Assembly (NCBI GenBank): GCA_903885595.1
Contig: CAISJJ010000110.1
Span: 1 to 64,000, forward strand
Reading direction: 5' to 3'
DNA: 64,000 bases
Source: an uncultured Bacteroidales bacterium
GTDB taxonomy: Bacteria > Bacteroidota > Bacteroidia > Bacteroidales > FEN-979
Shown here: piece after piece, positions 46,595 to 56,636 of the stretch
Layout of the letters: every line of letters starts with the position of its first letter
Position numbering within the stretch: position 1 is the first letter of the stretch
Translations under genes and position numbers: made by a program
Notes under the pieces: model-generated
The model's input: only the letters and a program-made list of their open reading frames with translations
What the model was told of the DNA's origin: nothing
The model's database searches: none

Positions 46595-48667
46595 ATGAAA
46601 AAGATATTTCTTCTATTGTGTTTATGGTTTTTTTCAATGTTTGGTTTTTCTCAGTGGACATGGCAAAATCCTCTAATTCCAGGTTATTCCTTAAGGTCAG
46701 TTTGCTTTCCCAGTTTATATACTGGCTATGTGGTGGGAGCTGGCGAATTTATTATGAAAACCACCGATGGTGGTTGGAGCTGGAATGTTCTGTCGACTGG
46801 AATAGTTGAACAGCTGTATTCAGTCAATTTTACAGATGCTCTTTCCGGCTATTGTGTGGGGAGTAACGGCATCATCATTAAAACTACTGATGGCGGTGCA
46901 ACCTGGACGATTTTATCAAGTGGGACCACATTTTCATTATCATCTGTCTGGTTCACCGATGCCAACACGGGCTATGTAGTGGGGGAAGGTTGGCAGGAGG
47001 GAACAATCCTGAAAACCATCGATGGCGGAATATCATGGACTATTGTAGCGAGCGGAACAACAGAAAATTTGTATTCGGTTTTCTTTACCACTTCAAATAC
47101 GGGCTATGCTGTGGGTGAGGGCGGAACCATTTTAAAAACCACCGACGGCGGCATGCACTGGACCGGTTCTTCAAGTGGGACAACGAATAAACTAGTTTCT
47201 GTTTATTTTACCGATGACCTGATTGGATATGTCGCTGGTGTGTCTGGAACCATTTTAAAAACCCTTGATGGCGGAACAACCTGGACTGTTTTATCGAGTG
47301 GAACAACAAAACGCTTAAATTCAGTTTACTTTACTTCAGAAAATAATGGTTATGTGGTTGGAGATGCAGGAACAATTTTAAAAACCATCAACGGGGGTAC
47401 TTCCTGGACCAATTTATCCAGTGGAATTATGAATGAATTATTTTCAGCTTTTTTTACGGATGATGTTACGGGTTTTGTAGCAGGGGGAAACTGGGGTGCA
47501 GGAAATATTTTAAAAACAACAAACGCTGGTATATCATGGTCGGTTTTCCCGAGTGGAATAACAAATGATTTATGGTCAGTTACCTTTGTTAGTCCCAATA
47601 TAGGTTATGTCGCTGCGGGAAGCATGGGAACAATCCTGAAAACCACTAATGGTGGAATAACCTGGATTCCTTTGTTAACCGGAGCAACCGATTGGCTGTA
47701 TTCCGTTTGGTTTATTGATGTCAATGTCGGTTATGCGGTGGGCGATTGGGGAACCATTGTAAAAACTGTCAATGGGGGCGCAACCTGGACAATTATACCA
47801 AGTGGAACTATTAACGTGCTATATTCCGTTTGTTTTACGGATGCCAATACGGGTTATGTTGTGGGTGGTGAGGGAACAATTTTAAAAACAATCGACGGTG
47901 GTTCAAGCTGGTTCTCCCTGAATAGTGGTACAACAAACTGGCTGGGATCAGTTAATTTTCCCAGTGTCAATACCGGCTACGCAGTTGGCGATGCCGGAAT
48001 TATCATAAAAACCAATGATGGAGGTACAACCTGGAACAGTTTAGGCAGCCCGACAAGCAATGCCCTGACTTTGGATTATTTTACTGACGACGACACGGGT
48101 TATGCAGTAGGCACTTTTGGAACCATCCTGAAAACAACTGATGGTGGCCTAAGCTGGACTGAATTATCGAGCGGTACAGCAGAATGGTTAAATTCAATTC
48201 ACTTTCCCGATCCAAATACGGGTTATGTGGTGGGAGAATTTGGCACCATATTGAAAACCATTGATGGCGGCTCATCCTGGATTCCTTTACCAAGTGGCAC
48301 CATAACTTCATTGACATCCGTTTATTTCACTGACGCAAATACCGGTTATGCAGTGGGTTTTGGCGGGACCATCCTGAAAACCACAAATGGAGGGATTGTA
48401 TTTACCGAAGAAGTCAAATTACCTCCGTCAACTCTGAACATTTACCCCAACCCCGCAACTAATAAAATCACCATCGAATGTAAGAGCGATTTGCCTGGAG
48501 AAGCAGAAATTAACATCTTCAATATGAAAGGTGAACAGATCATACATTCCCGGTTTCGGAATAAAACTCCCATTGAACTGAATGTGAGCATGATGACTAA
48601 AGGCATTTATCTTGTAAAAATACAAACCAGGGCCGGACTTGAGAATAAAAAGTTAGTAATTCAGTAA
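46595..48667 (+). CDS. T9SS-secreted protein made of tandem Ycf48/BNR-like ~43-aa repeats
   Basis: Repeated GTILKTTDGGxTWTxLSSGTTxxLxSVYFTDxNTGYVVG, roughly 14 copies; C-term LNIYPNPATNKITIE...GIYLVKIQTRAGLENKKLVIQ. Confidence 0.94.
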   Translation: MKKIFLLLCLWFFSMFGFSQWTWQNPLIPGYSLRSVCFPSLYTGYVVGAGEFIMKTTDGGWSWNVLSTGIVEQLYSVNFTDALSGYCVGSNGIIIKTTDGGATWTILSSGTTFSLSSVWFTDANTGYVVGEGWQEGTILKTIDGGISWTIVASGTTENLYSVFFTTSNTGYAVGEGGTILKTTDGGMHWTGSSSGTTNKLVSVYFTDDLIGYVAGVSGTILKTLDGGTTWTVLSSGTTKRLNSVYFTSENNGYVVGDAGTILKTINGGTSWTNLSSGIMNELFSAFFTDDVTGFVAGGNWGAGNILKTTNAGISWSVFPSGITNDLWSVTFVSPNIGYVAAGSMGTILKTTNGGITWIPLLTGATDWLYSVWFIDVNVGYAVGDWGTIVKTVNGGATWTIIPSGTINVLYSVCFTDANTGYVVGGEGTILKTIDGGSSWFSLNSGTTNWLGSVNFPSVNTGYAVGDAGIIIKTNDGGTTWNSLGSPTSNALTLDYFTDDDTGYAVGTFGTILKTTDGGLSWTELSSGTAEWLNSIHFPDPNTGYVVGEFGTILKTIDGGSSWIPLPSGTITSLTSVYFTDANTGYAVGFGGTILKTTNGGIVFTEEVKLPPSTLNIYPNPATNKITIECKSDLPGEAEINIFNMKGEQIIHSRFRNKTPIELNVSMMTKGIYLVKIQTRAGLENKKLVIQ

Positions 48668-48796
48668 CAGGGTAACTCATCTGTTTTTTTCAGATTTTGA
48701 ATTACTTTCTCAGGTGTGCAAAATCCATAACATCTGTCGTAGGCGACTTTTACCCTGATTTTTCATCGATTCAATGGAGCCCATCCAAATGTTTTG

Positions 48797-48804
48797 TACT
48801 TTTG
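48797..48804 (+). promoter_or_regulatory. -7 box TACTTTTG upstream of the transketolase pair
   Basis: TAnnTTTG 16 nt before the ATG. Confidence 0.45.
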
Positions 48805-48819
48805 GACCATTAATTACCT

Positions 48820-49614
48820 ATGAATACTCAGCATCTTACATCGGTAAGGCAGGACTGCCTGAAGGATATATTATCCCTTTATTACAAGGCCAATGCTGGT
48901 CATATCGGGGCTTCCCTGTCATGCCTTGACATTCTGATCTATTTATATTTTAACTACATGGGTGGCAACGACCGGTTTGTTTTATCAAAAGGTCACGCTG
49001 CCCTGGCCCTTTATGTCGTTTTGGCCCACAAAGGATTGATAGATAAAAAATTACTTGAGTCCTATTATTTAAACGGAACATTACTGGCAGCGCACCCGCC
49101 TTGCAACCGCAAAGTCAATGGCATTCATTTTGGCACGGGCAGTCTCGGACATGGCTTATCGCTGGCAACAGGTTTTGCCTTCTCAAACCGGTTTACGAAA
49201 AAAACCAACAAGGCCTGCTGCATCTTGTCAGAGGGGGACTGTGATGAAGGATCTACCTGGGAGGCAGCGCTTTTCGCCGGTCATTATAAGCTGAATAACC
49301 TGGTTGTTGTGATTGATCATAACAATCTGCAGGGCTTTGGGAAAACCGAAGAGGTGTTAAACCTGGAACCCCTGAGTGAAAAATGGAGATCATTTAATTT
49401 TGAAGTTATCATGGCCGGGAACGGAAATGATTTCCAATCCATTGATTCTGCATTTAATAAACTGAACCAGACAGATCCGGATAAACCCAAATGTATTATT
49501 GCAAACACAACCAAGGGAAGCGGCGTTTCATATATGGAGAACAAACTTGAGTGGCATTACCTGCCTATGGAGTTGTCTCAGTATGAACAGGCCCTGAAGG
49601 AAATTGACAAATAA
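48820..49614 (+). CDS. Transketolase N-terminal (TPP-binding) subunit
   Basis: YKANAGHIGASLSCLDILIYLYF, VLSKGHAALALYVVLA, GTGSLGHGLSLATGFA, LSEGDCDEGSTWEAALFAGHYKLNNLVVVIDHNNLQ. Confidence 0.95.
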   Translation: MNTQHLTSVRQDCLKDILSLYYKANAGHIGASLSCLDILIYLYFNYMGGNDRFVLSKGHAALALYVVLAHKGLIDKKLLESYYLNGTLLAAHPPCNRKVNGIHFGTGSLGHGLSLATGFAFSNRFTKKTNKACCILSEGDCDEGSTWEAALFAGHYKLNNLVVVIDHNNLQGFGKTEEVLNLEPLSEKWRSFNFEVIMAGNGNDFQSIDSAFNKLNQTDPDKPKCIIANTTKGSGVSYMENKLEWHYLPMELSQYEQALKEIDK

Positions 49615-49617
49615 AGT

Positions 49618-50526
49618 ATGCGAAAAGAGTTTGCCCAGGCCATTGAAAAATTAGCGGTTTCAAATGAAAAGATCATCTTCCTCACCGGTGATTTGGGATT
49701 TATGGCTCTGGAAAGCCTGCGGGATGCCATAGGCGACAGGTTCGTCAATGCAGGGGTGAGCGAACAAAACATGATCACGCTCGCAGCCAGCCTGGCCTAT
49801 GAGAATTTAATCCCGGTTTGTTACAGCATTGCTCCTTTTATCGTTTTCCGCCCGGCCGAGCAGATCAGGATCGACGTTTGCCTTCATAATCTCAATGTGA
49901 AACTGATCGGAAATGGCGGCGGATTTGGCTATGGCATAATGGGGGCTACGCATCACGCCATTGAAGACCTGGCCGTTTTGAGCTCTTTTCAGAACATGCA
50001 TTGTTACATTCCCTTCTGTAATGAGGATGTGGCAGGAGCGGTTGATAAAATGTTTGAATACAGCGGACCATCCTACCTGAGGCTGGGATACGGCTGCAAA
50101 CCAGCCGGTGTCATGTCGGAAACATTCTCGCCGATAAGAAAGTTGGCAACCGGCGAAAAAATAACGGTCGTTGGCATGGGGCCTGTTATCCTGAATATGC
50201 TTCAAGATGTTTCTGATAAAGGATTACACGTTGCAGATGTTTTTGCAGTATCTGAGATACCCGTTTTCGTTCTTACAGAAGAATTAAAGAAAAGTCTGCG
50301 GAAAACAAAAAAACTGATCGTAATTGAAGAACACACAAGAAGGGGCGGACTGGGGGAGAACCTGGCACCCCTTATTCTTGAAGAGCAAATCACATGCAGG
50401 TTTTCACATTGTTATGTTAAAGGCTATCCAAATGGATTGTCGGGGAGCCAGGCATATCATCAGGAAATAAATGGCCTTGACAGGGATTCGCTCCGGCTTG
50501 AAATAGAAAAAATGATTGATTTATAA
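49618..50526 (+). CDS. Transketolase C-terminal (Pyr + C-domain) subunit
   Basis: IIFLTGDLGFMALESLRDAIGDRFVNAGVSEQNMITLAASLAYE; GPSYLRLGYG; VIEEHTRRGGLGENLAPLI. Confidence 0.94.
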   Translation: MRKEFAQAIEKLAVSNEKIIFLTGDLGFMALESLRDAIGDRFVNAGVSEQNMITLAASLAYENLIPVCYSIAPFIVFRPAEQIRIDVCLHNLNVKLIGNGGGFGYGIMGATHHAIEDLAVLSSFQNMHCYIPFCNEDVAGAVDKMFEYSGPSYLRLGYGCKPAGVMSETFSPIRKLATGEKITVVGMGPVILNMLQDVSDKGLHVADVFAVSEIPVFVLTEELKKSLRKTKKLIVIEEHTRRGGLGENLAPLILEEQITCRFSHCYVKGYPNGLSGSQAYHQEINGLDRDSLRLEIEKMIDL

Positions 50527-50545
50527 GTGATTACAGTAGAAAAGC

Positions 50546-52564
50546 ATGGCAAAATATACTGAATGGGTTGACACATGGGGGGAAACTGAAAAACAGGATG
50601 CATTAAAATTAAAAGGTCCTGTCCTCATTTTTGGCGCCTCCGGTTTTATCGGTGCAAACTTGTTTTATAGTTTGAGCGCTGTCAGGGACGATGTTTTTGC
50701 TTGTTCCAGGAACCCTCAGAAAAGCTGGAGACTGGCCGGAATCCCATCAGAAAAACTGATCAACTCCGATATTACGGATTATGACCGGTTGGCAGATGTA
50801 ATCAATGAATACAGACCGGCTACCGTTTTTAACCTTGCTGCGTACGGGGCTTATTCACGGCAAACAGATTCCGGAAAAATTCATCTTACAAACTATCTGG
50901 GAACATTCAACCTGTTAAAATCGTTGTCAGAAATAGGTTGCCACGCCTATGTGCATGCCGGCACCTCCTCCGAATATGGATTGAACTGCAAATCGCCGGC
51001 TGAAAACAGCGACCTGGTTCCGAACAGCGACTATGCTGTTTCAAAAGTATCGGCCTCTTACCTGATCAAGTACTTCGGGAAAGTCCATAAATTCCCGGCT
51101 GTGAACCTGAGATTCTACTCCATCTACGGACCGTGGGAAGAACGCGATCGCCTGATCCCTGCACTCATCTCCCACTGTTTACAGGGAAATTTACCGCAGT
51201 TTACCGACCGGAACATATCGCGTGATTTTGTCTATATCGATGATGCCACCAATGCGATGGTAAAGGCAGCGCTGACTGCCTGCCTGAACGATCCCGGGGT
51301 TTCTGTCAATGTTGCCTCAGGAATAAAAACCACCATTGAACAGGTAGCCAATGCGGCAAAGCGGATTTTTTCCCTCCGGGTTGAACCCTCCTTCGGCACC
51401 ATGCAGAACCGTAAATGGGATCTGTCGGAATGGTATGGTGATCCAACCTATGCAGCGACCATTTTGGGCTGGAAATATAAAACTTCGTTTGACCAGGGGT
51501 TATCCCTGACTACCCGATGGGAGGTTGAACTTGCCGGGAAAACGAAACACATCTCCATCCCTGTAAAAGAGAAGAAAATTTCAGCCATAATTGCCTGTTA
51601 TAAAGACAATCAATCCATCCCTGTATTGTATGAACGGCTTACCAAAGTATTTACCCAATCAGGCTATGATTACGAAATAATCTTCGTAAACGACTCAAGT
51701 CCTTACAACGACGAAGAGGTCATTTCCCAGCTTTGTTATAATGATCAGCATGTGATCGGGATAACCCATTCCAGGAATTTTGGTTCACAATCGGCATTTG
51801 TCAGCGGCATGGAACTTTCATCGGGCGACGCAGTGGTATTAATGGATGGCGATGGACAGGATCCTCCCGAAGTTATTGCAGATTTCATCGTTAAGTGGGA
51901 AGAGGGATTTGATGTGATTTACGGGGAAAGGGTGAAAAGAGAGGCTCCCTTTTATATGCAGATCCTTTACAAACTTTTTTACCGGATTTTTCATCATTTG
52001 TCTGAAGTGTCGATCCCGGTTGATGCCGGTGATTTCTAGCTAATCGATAAAAAGGTTGTCCATTATATTCTCAAATTTACAGAGAAAGATATTTTTATCA
52101 GGGGATTACGGGCCTGGGTCGGGTTTAAACAAACCGGTGTTCCTTACGTCAGGCCGGAGCGGTTGTTTGGAAAAAGCACGAATAGTTTGTCGAAAAATTT
52201 CTGGTGGGCAAAGAAAGGAATCTTTTCTTTCAGCAAGAAACCGCTGCAGCTGATTCAGACCATCGGTTTCATTGTGTTTTTAATCACCGTCGGGCTCAGC
52301 CTTTTCTACCTCGTCGAATATTTCATCAATCCTCCGCAAAATGCACAGGGTGTTCCGACCCTGGTTCTGATCATGCTGGGGTTAGGCGGGATTATACTGA
52401 TCTCCATCAGTGTGTTGGGTGATTATTTGGGGAAGGTCATCGATGAGGTAAAAAACAGGCCAAAATACATCCGGAGCAAGATATTTTACAATGGGAAACA
52501 GTTTTTATCCGAACCCCAGATCGTGGAATTACTGCAGAAGATCAATAAAAGCAAAGAAAGATAA
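50546..52564 (+). pseudogene. NAD-dependent sugar epimerase/dehydratase fused to a DPM1-like GT2, interrupted by an in-frame TAG at 52037-52039
   Basis: N-term PVLIFGASGFIGANLFYSL...YAVSKVSASYLIKYF; C-term ISAIIACYKDNQSIPVLYERL...VDAGDF[TAG]LIDKKVVHYILKFTEKDIFIRGLRAWVGFKQTGVPYVRPERLFGK...; same frame both sides of the stop. Confidence 0.85.
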
Positions 52565-52570
52565 GCCGAC

Positions 52571-53284
52571 ATGGTCAGCATTAAAGACGACAGGGGTTTT
52601 AATCAGGGATTCAAGCCTTCTAAAACATTGGAAGTCAGAAATGACCGACGTTTTTCTTACATCCTGAATAAAATTGATCTAACCAGAAAATCCGACATTC
52701 TGGAAATCGGATGTGGACTGGGTGATCTGTCCTCTTTCTTAGCCCGGCATTCAAAAAATAATATTCTTGGAACTGATTTGTGCAGCCCGTTTATTGCAAC
52801 AGCAAAAGAAACCTTCAGATTGCCAAACTTAACGTTTCAAGCCCTCGATTTTAACCACCCCGAAATACTCGATGGCAAGACATTTGACTATATTGTAGGT
52901 AATGGCATTCTTCATCATTTATATTACGAGATCGATCAGGCGTTGGTGAATCTGGGCAGGTTACTTAAAAACAAGGGCCGGATTATCTTTCTTGAACCGA
53001 ATCTTTTAAATCCTTATTGTTACCTGATCTTTAATACCACACCATACTTTCGAAGAAAAGCAAACCTGGAACCTACGGAAAAAGCCTTCACAAAAAGCTT
53101 TATTCATAAAAAACTTACCTTGTCCGGTTTTAAAAATATTGAAATTGAATACAGAGATTTCCTCATTCCCCCTACCCCATATAAACTGGTAAAGCCAACA
53201 ATTATAATCGGAGATTTATTGGAAAAAATACCTTTATTGAAATTAACCAGTCAGTCACTTTTTATCAGCGCTGAAAAAGATTGA
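52571..53284 (+). CDS. Class I SAM-dependent methyltransferase
   Basis: DILEIGCGLGDLSSFLARHSKNNILGTDLCSPFI, YIVGNGILHHLYYEIDQALVNLGRLLKNKGRIIFLEPN. Confidence 0.92.
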   Translation: MVSIKDDRGFNQGFKPSKTLEVRNDRRFSYILNKIDLTRKSDILEIGCGLGDLSSFLARHSKNNILGTDLCSPFIATAKETFRLPNLTFQALDFNHPEILDGKTFDYIVGNGILHHLYYEIDQALVNLGRLLKNKGRIIFLEPNLLNPYCYLIFNTTPYFRRKANLEPTEKAFTKSFIHKKLTLSGFKNIEIEYRDFLIPPTPYKLVKPTIIIGDLLEKIPLLKLTSQSLFISAEKD

Positions 53285-53353
53285 CACCCAAATTCCGCCA
53301 GGCTCCCCCGAACAAAAAAAAGAACCAGTTAATCAGCGGTTGCCGTCACATTG

Positions 53354-55294
53354 TCACAGATAAAATTCCTTACAATCGCGGTTTATCATATTCGATATAC
53401 GAATGCTTTTGATGAAAATCGCAGGTCCTTCGATGGTGAAAATTGTGGCAGTGTTGTTTAATACGGTATTATAAATAGTAAATTCGACATCCTCCCCCGG
53501 ATCAATTTCGGCATTGATGTGGTTGATCTTAATGCTGGTTTTCTCCTGTGCAGCTGATGGCTGTTTTTTAAAAGAAATAGAAAACTGCTTGTACTTTGAG
53601 TAGTAAACAATCAATATTTTATTTGAAACGGAGTCAATCCTGGTATCATTTACGCCAGGCACTTTAAGCTGGGCCAGGGCGATGAGGGCATCCTCCGATT
53701 TAAAGGCCTGTTTGTAAAGTATCCGGTAACCGGGTTCCTGCGTTTTTTTTATTGCACTCAGAAAAGCGCTGTCATGCTGAAAAACCACCTGAGAAATTTC
53801 CGATTTGGCATAGAAATAATAACTCCATTCAAAGTTCTGCACTGTCAATCCACTGGCCATATAGGACGGATTAATCCATAAATCAGCGCCATATATATTT
53901 GAATTCTGCGGAATTGCTTTAAATTTTTCCGATTTCACCATTTCGTCAACTGCAAGCAAACGGAGATTGGCCTGACGAATATCACGGGTAATATAAAAAT
54001 TAGAAAAATCAGTAAGAAAGCCACAAAAAACAAACCCGACAGAGACCACCAGGGCGGTAATATGTCTCAATAAAGTGAAATTACGGGTTAGATTTAATAA
54101 TAATGCTGTCACAACGGATAAAAAAAGCAGTACCCCGAAAAATGAAAAGAAAGTAGTTACATATCCCAACATGTTTTGTGTTGTAACGAAAAAAATATAT
54201 TTTTCAGTCAGTGCCAGTGGAATATGCGGAAAAAAGGTGAGCATCACCGCCAGGAGAAACCCGATCAGAATTGTGCGGTACGATGTTTTTGGAATTCTGA
54301 TTAAAAGATAATAGCTCATCCCGAGGATCAGTATTGATTTTACAATCCATTCAACACGTGCATGCGCAAACAGGTAGGGCACAATGTTATGATAGCCGTC
54401 AATTAAATCAGTTCTGACAGGAAAAAAATCACGTGAAGTATCATATACCATCAAGGGGAAAGCACTGTAGGACAAACTCCACAATACAGTGAAAAATGAA
54501 TTGAGAATGGTATTGTTTTCGGCCATCTTATTGCCAAGATACTGAGATGGATGATAATGACCGTATATGACATAGGCTGACAAATAGCTTATGATGACAA
54601 TGAGAAAAGGAAGGAATTGAAATAAAACATCCTTCATCAGCGAAAACCCTCTTTTCCCTTCCTGGTAAGCGTTGTAAATGATTGAGAGGAATGCAAACCA
54701 TATAAACAGGATGTACATCTCATAAAACAATAAACCAAATGCAAACAGAAAAGCAGAAAGGATTAAAGCCCGGTAATTTTTCTTTTTCTGGTATTGATGG
54801 ATCAGCAGATAGGCAAGTAAAAGGAGTGAGAAAGAGAAGGTGAAAATAAACGGATAGTTGACAAATAAACTGGTATGACGGGAAACCTGGGCAGTAACAA
54901 AAAAAAGAAGGACGAACAAAGCAGATAATTCCTTTGATTTCGTAATGATCAGAACAATCCTGTAAAAGAGAAAAAGACAAAATAAAACAGGAATAACCAG
55001 GAAAAGTTTGACCACGAACATGTTGTCCCAGGCAAAAGGCAGACTTTGAATGGGCAATGTAATAAAAAACTGAAAGCGGCCCTGTAATTCAGCAATGAGT
55101 TTGGCATTTGAAAAATGCTTGCCAAACCTGGTGATTAAATAGGTGGACATGTCATCTCCACAGGCCAGCCCGGTATTGAACCACGGGTAAATTGTTATTA
55201 TAACAATCACCAGCAACGAGATATAATAAAAAACGTTACTGTTTAAAGGTATTTTGTCTTTTAAGACAAACCGGGTAATTTTTTTAACATCCAT
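53354..55294 (-). CDS. Polytopic membrane protein, possible sugar-transferase/EpsG-like
   Basis: Many hydrophobic segments in the N-terminal two-thirds with a soluble C-terminal domain. Confidence 0.6.
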   Translation of the reverse strand: MDVKKITRFVLKDKIPLNSNVFYYISLLVIVIITIYPWFNTGLACGDDMSTYLITRFGKHFSNAKLIAELQGRFQFFITLPIQSLPFAWDNMFVVKLFLVIPVLFCLFLFYRIVLIITKSKELSALFVLLFFVTAQVSRHTSLFVNYPFIFTFSFSLLLLAYLLIHQYQKKKNYRALILSAFLFAFGLLFYEMYILFIWFAFLSIIYNAYQEGKRGFSLMKDVLFQFLPFLIVIISYLSAYVIYGHYHPSQYLGNKMAENNTILNSFFTVLWSLSYSAFPLMVYDTSRDFFPVRTDLIDGYHNIVPYLFAHARVEWIVKSILILGMSYYLLIRIPKTSYRTILIGFLLAVMLTFFPHIPLALTEKYIFFVTTQNMLGYVTTFFSFFGVLLFLSVVTALLLNLTRNFTLLRHITALVVSVGFVFCGFLTDFSNFYITRDIRQANLRLLAVDEMVKSEKFKAIPQNSNIYGADLWINPSYMASGLTVQNFEWSYYFYAKSEISQVVFQHDSAFLSAIKKTQEPGYRILYKQAFKSEDALIALAQLKVPGVNDTRIDSVSNKILIVYYSKYKQFSISFKKQPSAAQEKTSIKINHINAEIDPGEDVEFTIYNTVLNNTATIFTIEGPAIFIKSIRISNMINRDCKEFYL

Positions 55295-55342
55295 CTATTC
55301 AACAAATTATTAAGACTGAACCAAAACCAAAATACATACACT

Positions 55343-56635
55343 TTAATCTTTCTTCTTTATTTCATCAATGAAAAGATTGATTGCATCTCTTCTCACAATT
55401 TCAGACAACGGCAGGTTGTTTTCCGTGGCTTTCACCTTTTCCAGGGCAAGCCAAGCGGAATCGGCCAGGATCTGGTTCTCAATTTTCCTGATCGGATTGT
55501 TCGGGGTTGTATCAAATTCGGCATAAAGCCGGTCAATTACCCCGGCGCCGGGATTACCGCTTCCTGCGCCTACCTGAAGCAGCACGACGATATTTTGCCG
55601 ATCAACGGCCTCCCTGAGGTTAACCTCCCAGGTGTATTTCATCTTTGTAAAACTATCAGGATATATATCCTTGTCATAATACCAGATCTCCTGATTCCTG
55701 AACAGATTCTGAATAATAGGCTGCTCCCACCAGCCCCAGAAAAAACTGTCGGCAATAAACAGCGCCGAGGGTTTAGGCTGGGTTGTGTCGGTTTTGAAAT
55801 GAAAACAGGGATAGGCCAGCATCTCATGAGGGGCATCCCAGATAAGGTTCATCGTTTTATTTATGTCATCGTCCTTATGACGGGGTTCCCAACTGGTCTC
55901 CATCGAATCAAGGATCATACGGGGCATTGTGAATCCCGTCTTTCTTTCAAAATACCTGATGGCCGAATCGGCAGCCAGAAACGACCCCCAGTCACTCCAG
56001 TGAACGCCTGTGGGAGGAATCAACCGGTACCGTGAGGTGTCTTTCATGGCAATGAACCAGGGATTAAAATCGAGTACATTGACCCCGGCTTCAAGCGCCT
56101 TTTTAGTAAAATAATCCCGGCCTGTCTGATGTGGTTTCGCTTTCAGGAACCGATCCGGAATTAATTCAGGGTACAACGAGCCTTTATCAGGAGGAATGAT
56201 GACCACAACAAAAATCCGCTTGTTTTCCCAGAGATAATTCTGGACAAACCGGAGCATTTTAACTTTTTCATCAATGAAATGCTCGCCGGGAAAATCCTGA
56301 CCCATATACCCCCGGATATAACCAGTCGCAAATAACTCATTACGTTTGCCAACCACAACCCGCTCGGCATGCGGGATTGAAAACAGACTAAAATCCACCT
56401 GGTTGAATAACCTGACAAAATCAGGTTTAAAGCCGATGGAATCCTCCAGGTTTTTACGGTATTGCTCCTGGTAGTCGCCCTTCATAAATGTCGAACAGGA
56501 TAAAACCGGCATGGGCGTGGATGTAAATACACCCGAAAGCGGCCTGGATGAAACCAAACCAAACTGCATCTGAACGTAGGGAAAGACGAGCAGCAAAAGA
56601 ATGACAAACAGGATGGTCCATTTAATCAATTTCAT
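55343..56635 (-). CDS. AlgX/AlgJ-like SGNH protein
   Basis: VVVIIPPDKGSLYPELIPDRFL, VLDFNPWFIAMKDTSRYRLIPPTGVHWSDWGS, ALFIADSFFWGWWEQP; MKLIKW start at 56635. Confidence 0.82.
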   Translation of the reverse strand: MKLIKWTILFVILLLLVFPYVQMQFGLVSSRPLSGVFTSTPMPVLSCSTFMKGDYQEQYRKNLEDSIGFKPDFVRLFNQVDFSLFSIPHAERVVVGKRNELFATGYIRGYMGQDFPGEHFIDEKVKMLRFVQNYLWENKRIFVVVIIPPDKGSLYPELIPDRFLKAKPHQTGRDYFTKKALEAGVNVLDFNPWFIAMKDTSRYRLIPPTGVHWSDWGSFLAADSAIRYFERKTGFTMPRMILDSMETSWEPRHKDDDINKTMNLIWDAPHEMLAYPCFHFKTDTTQPKPSALFIADSFFWGWWEQPIIQNLFRNQEIWYYDKDIYPDSFTKMKYTWEVNLREAVDRQNIVVLLQVGAGSGNPGAGVIDRLYAEFDTTPNNPIRKIENQILADSAWLALEKVKATENNLPLSEIVRRDAINLFIDEIKKKD

Positions 56636-56636
56636 C

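Noticed and set aside
46700-48400. Regularly spaced repeats resembling CRISPR
   Set aside because: They encode in-frame Ycf48/BNR protein repeats within one long CDS.
52037-52039. Genome-wide TAG reassignment
   Set aside because: Other genes here end naturally at TAG (sdhC, meaB, PLD-like), so TAG is a normal stop; only local mutation, error or readthrough is considered.
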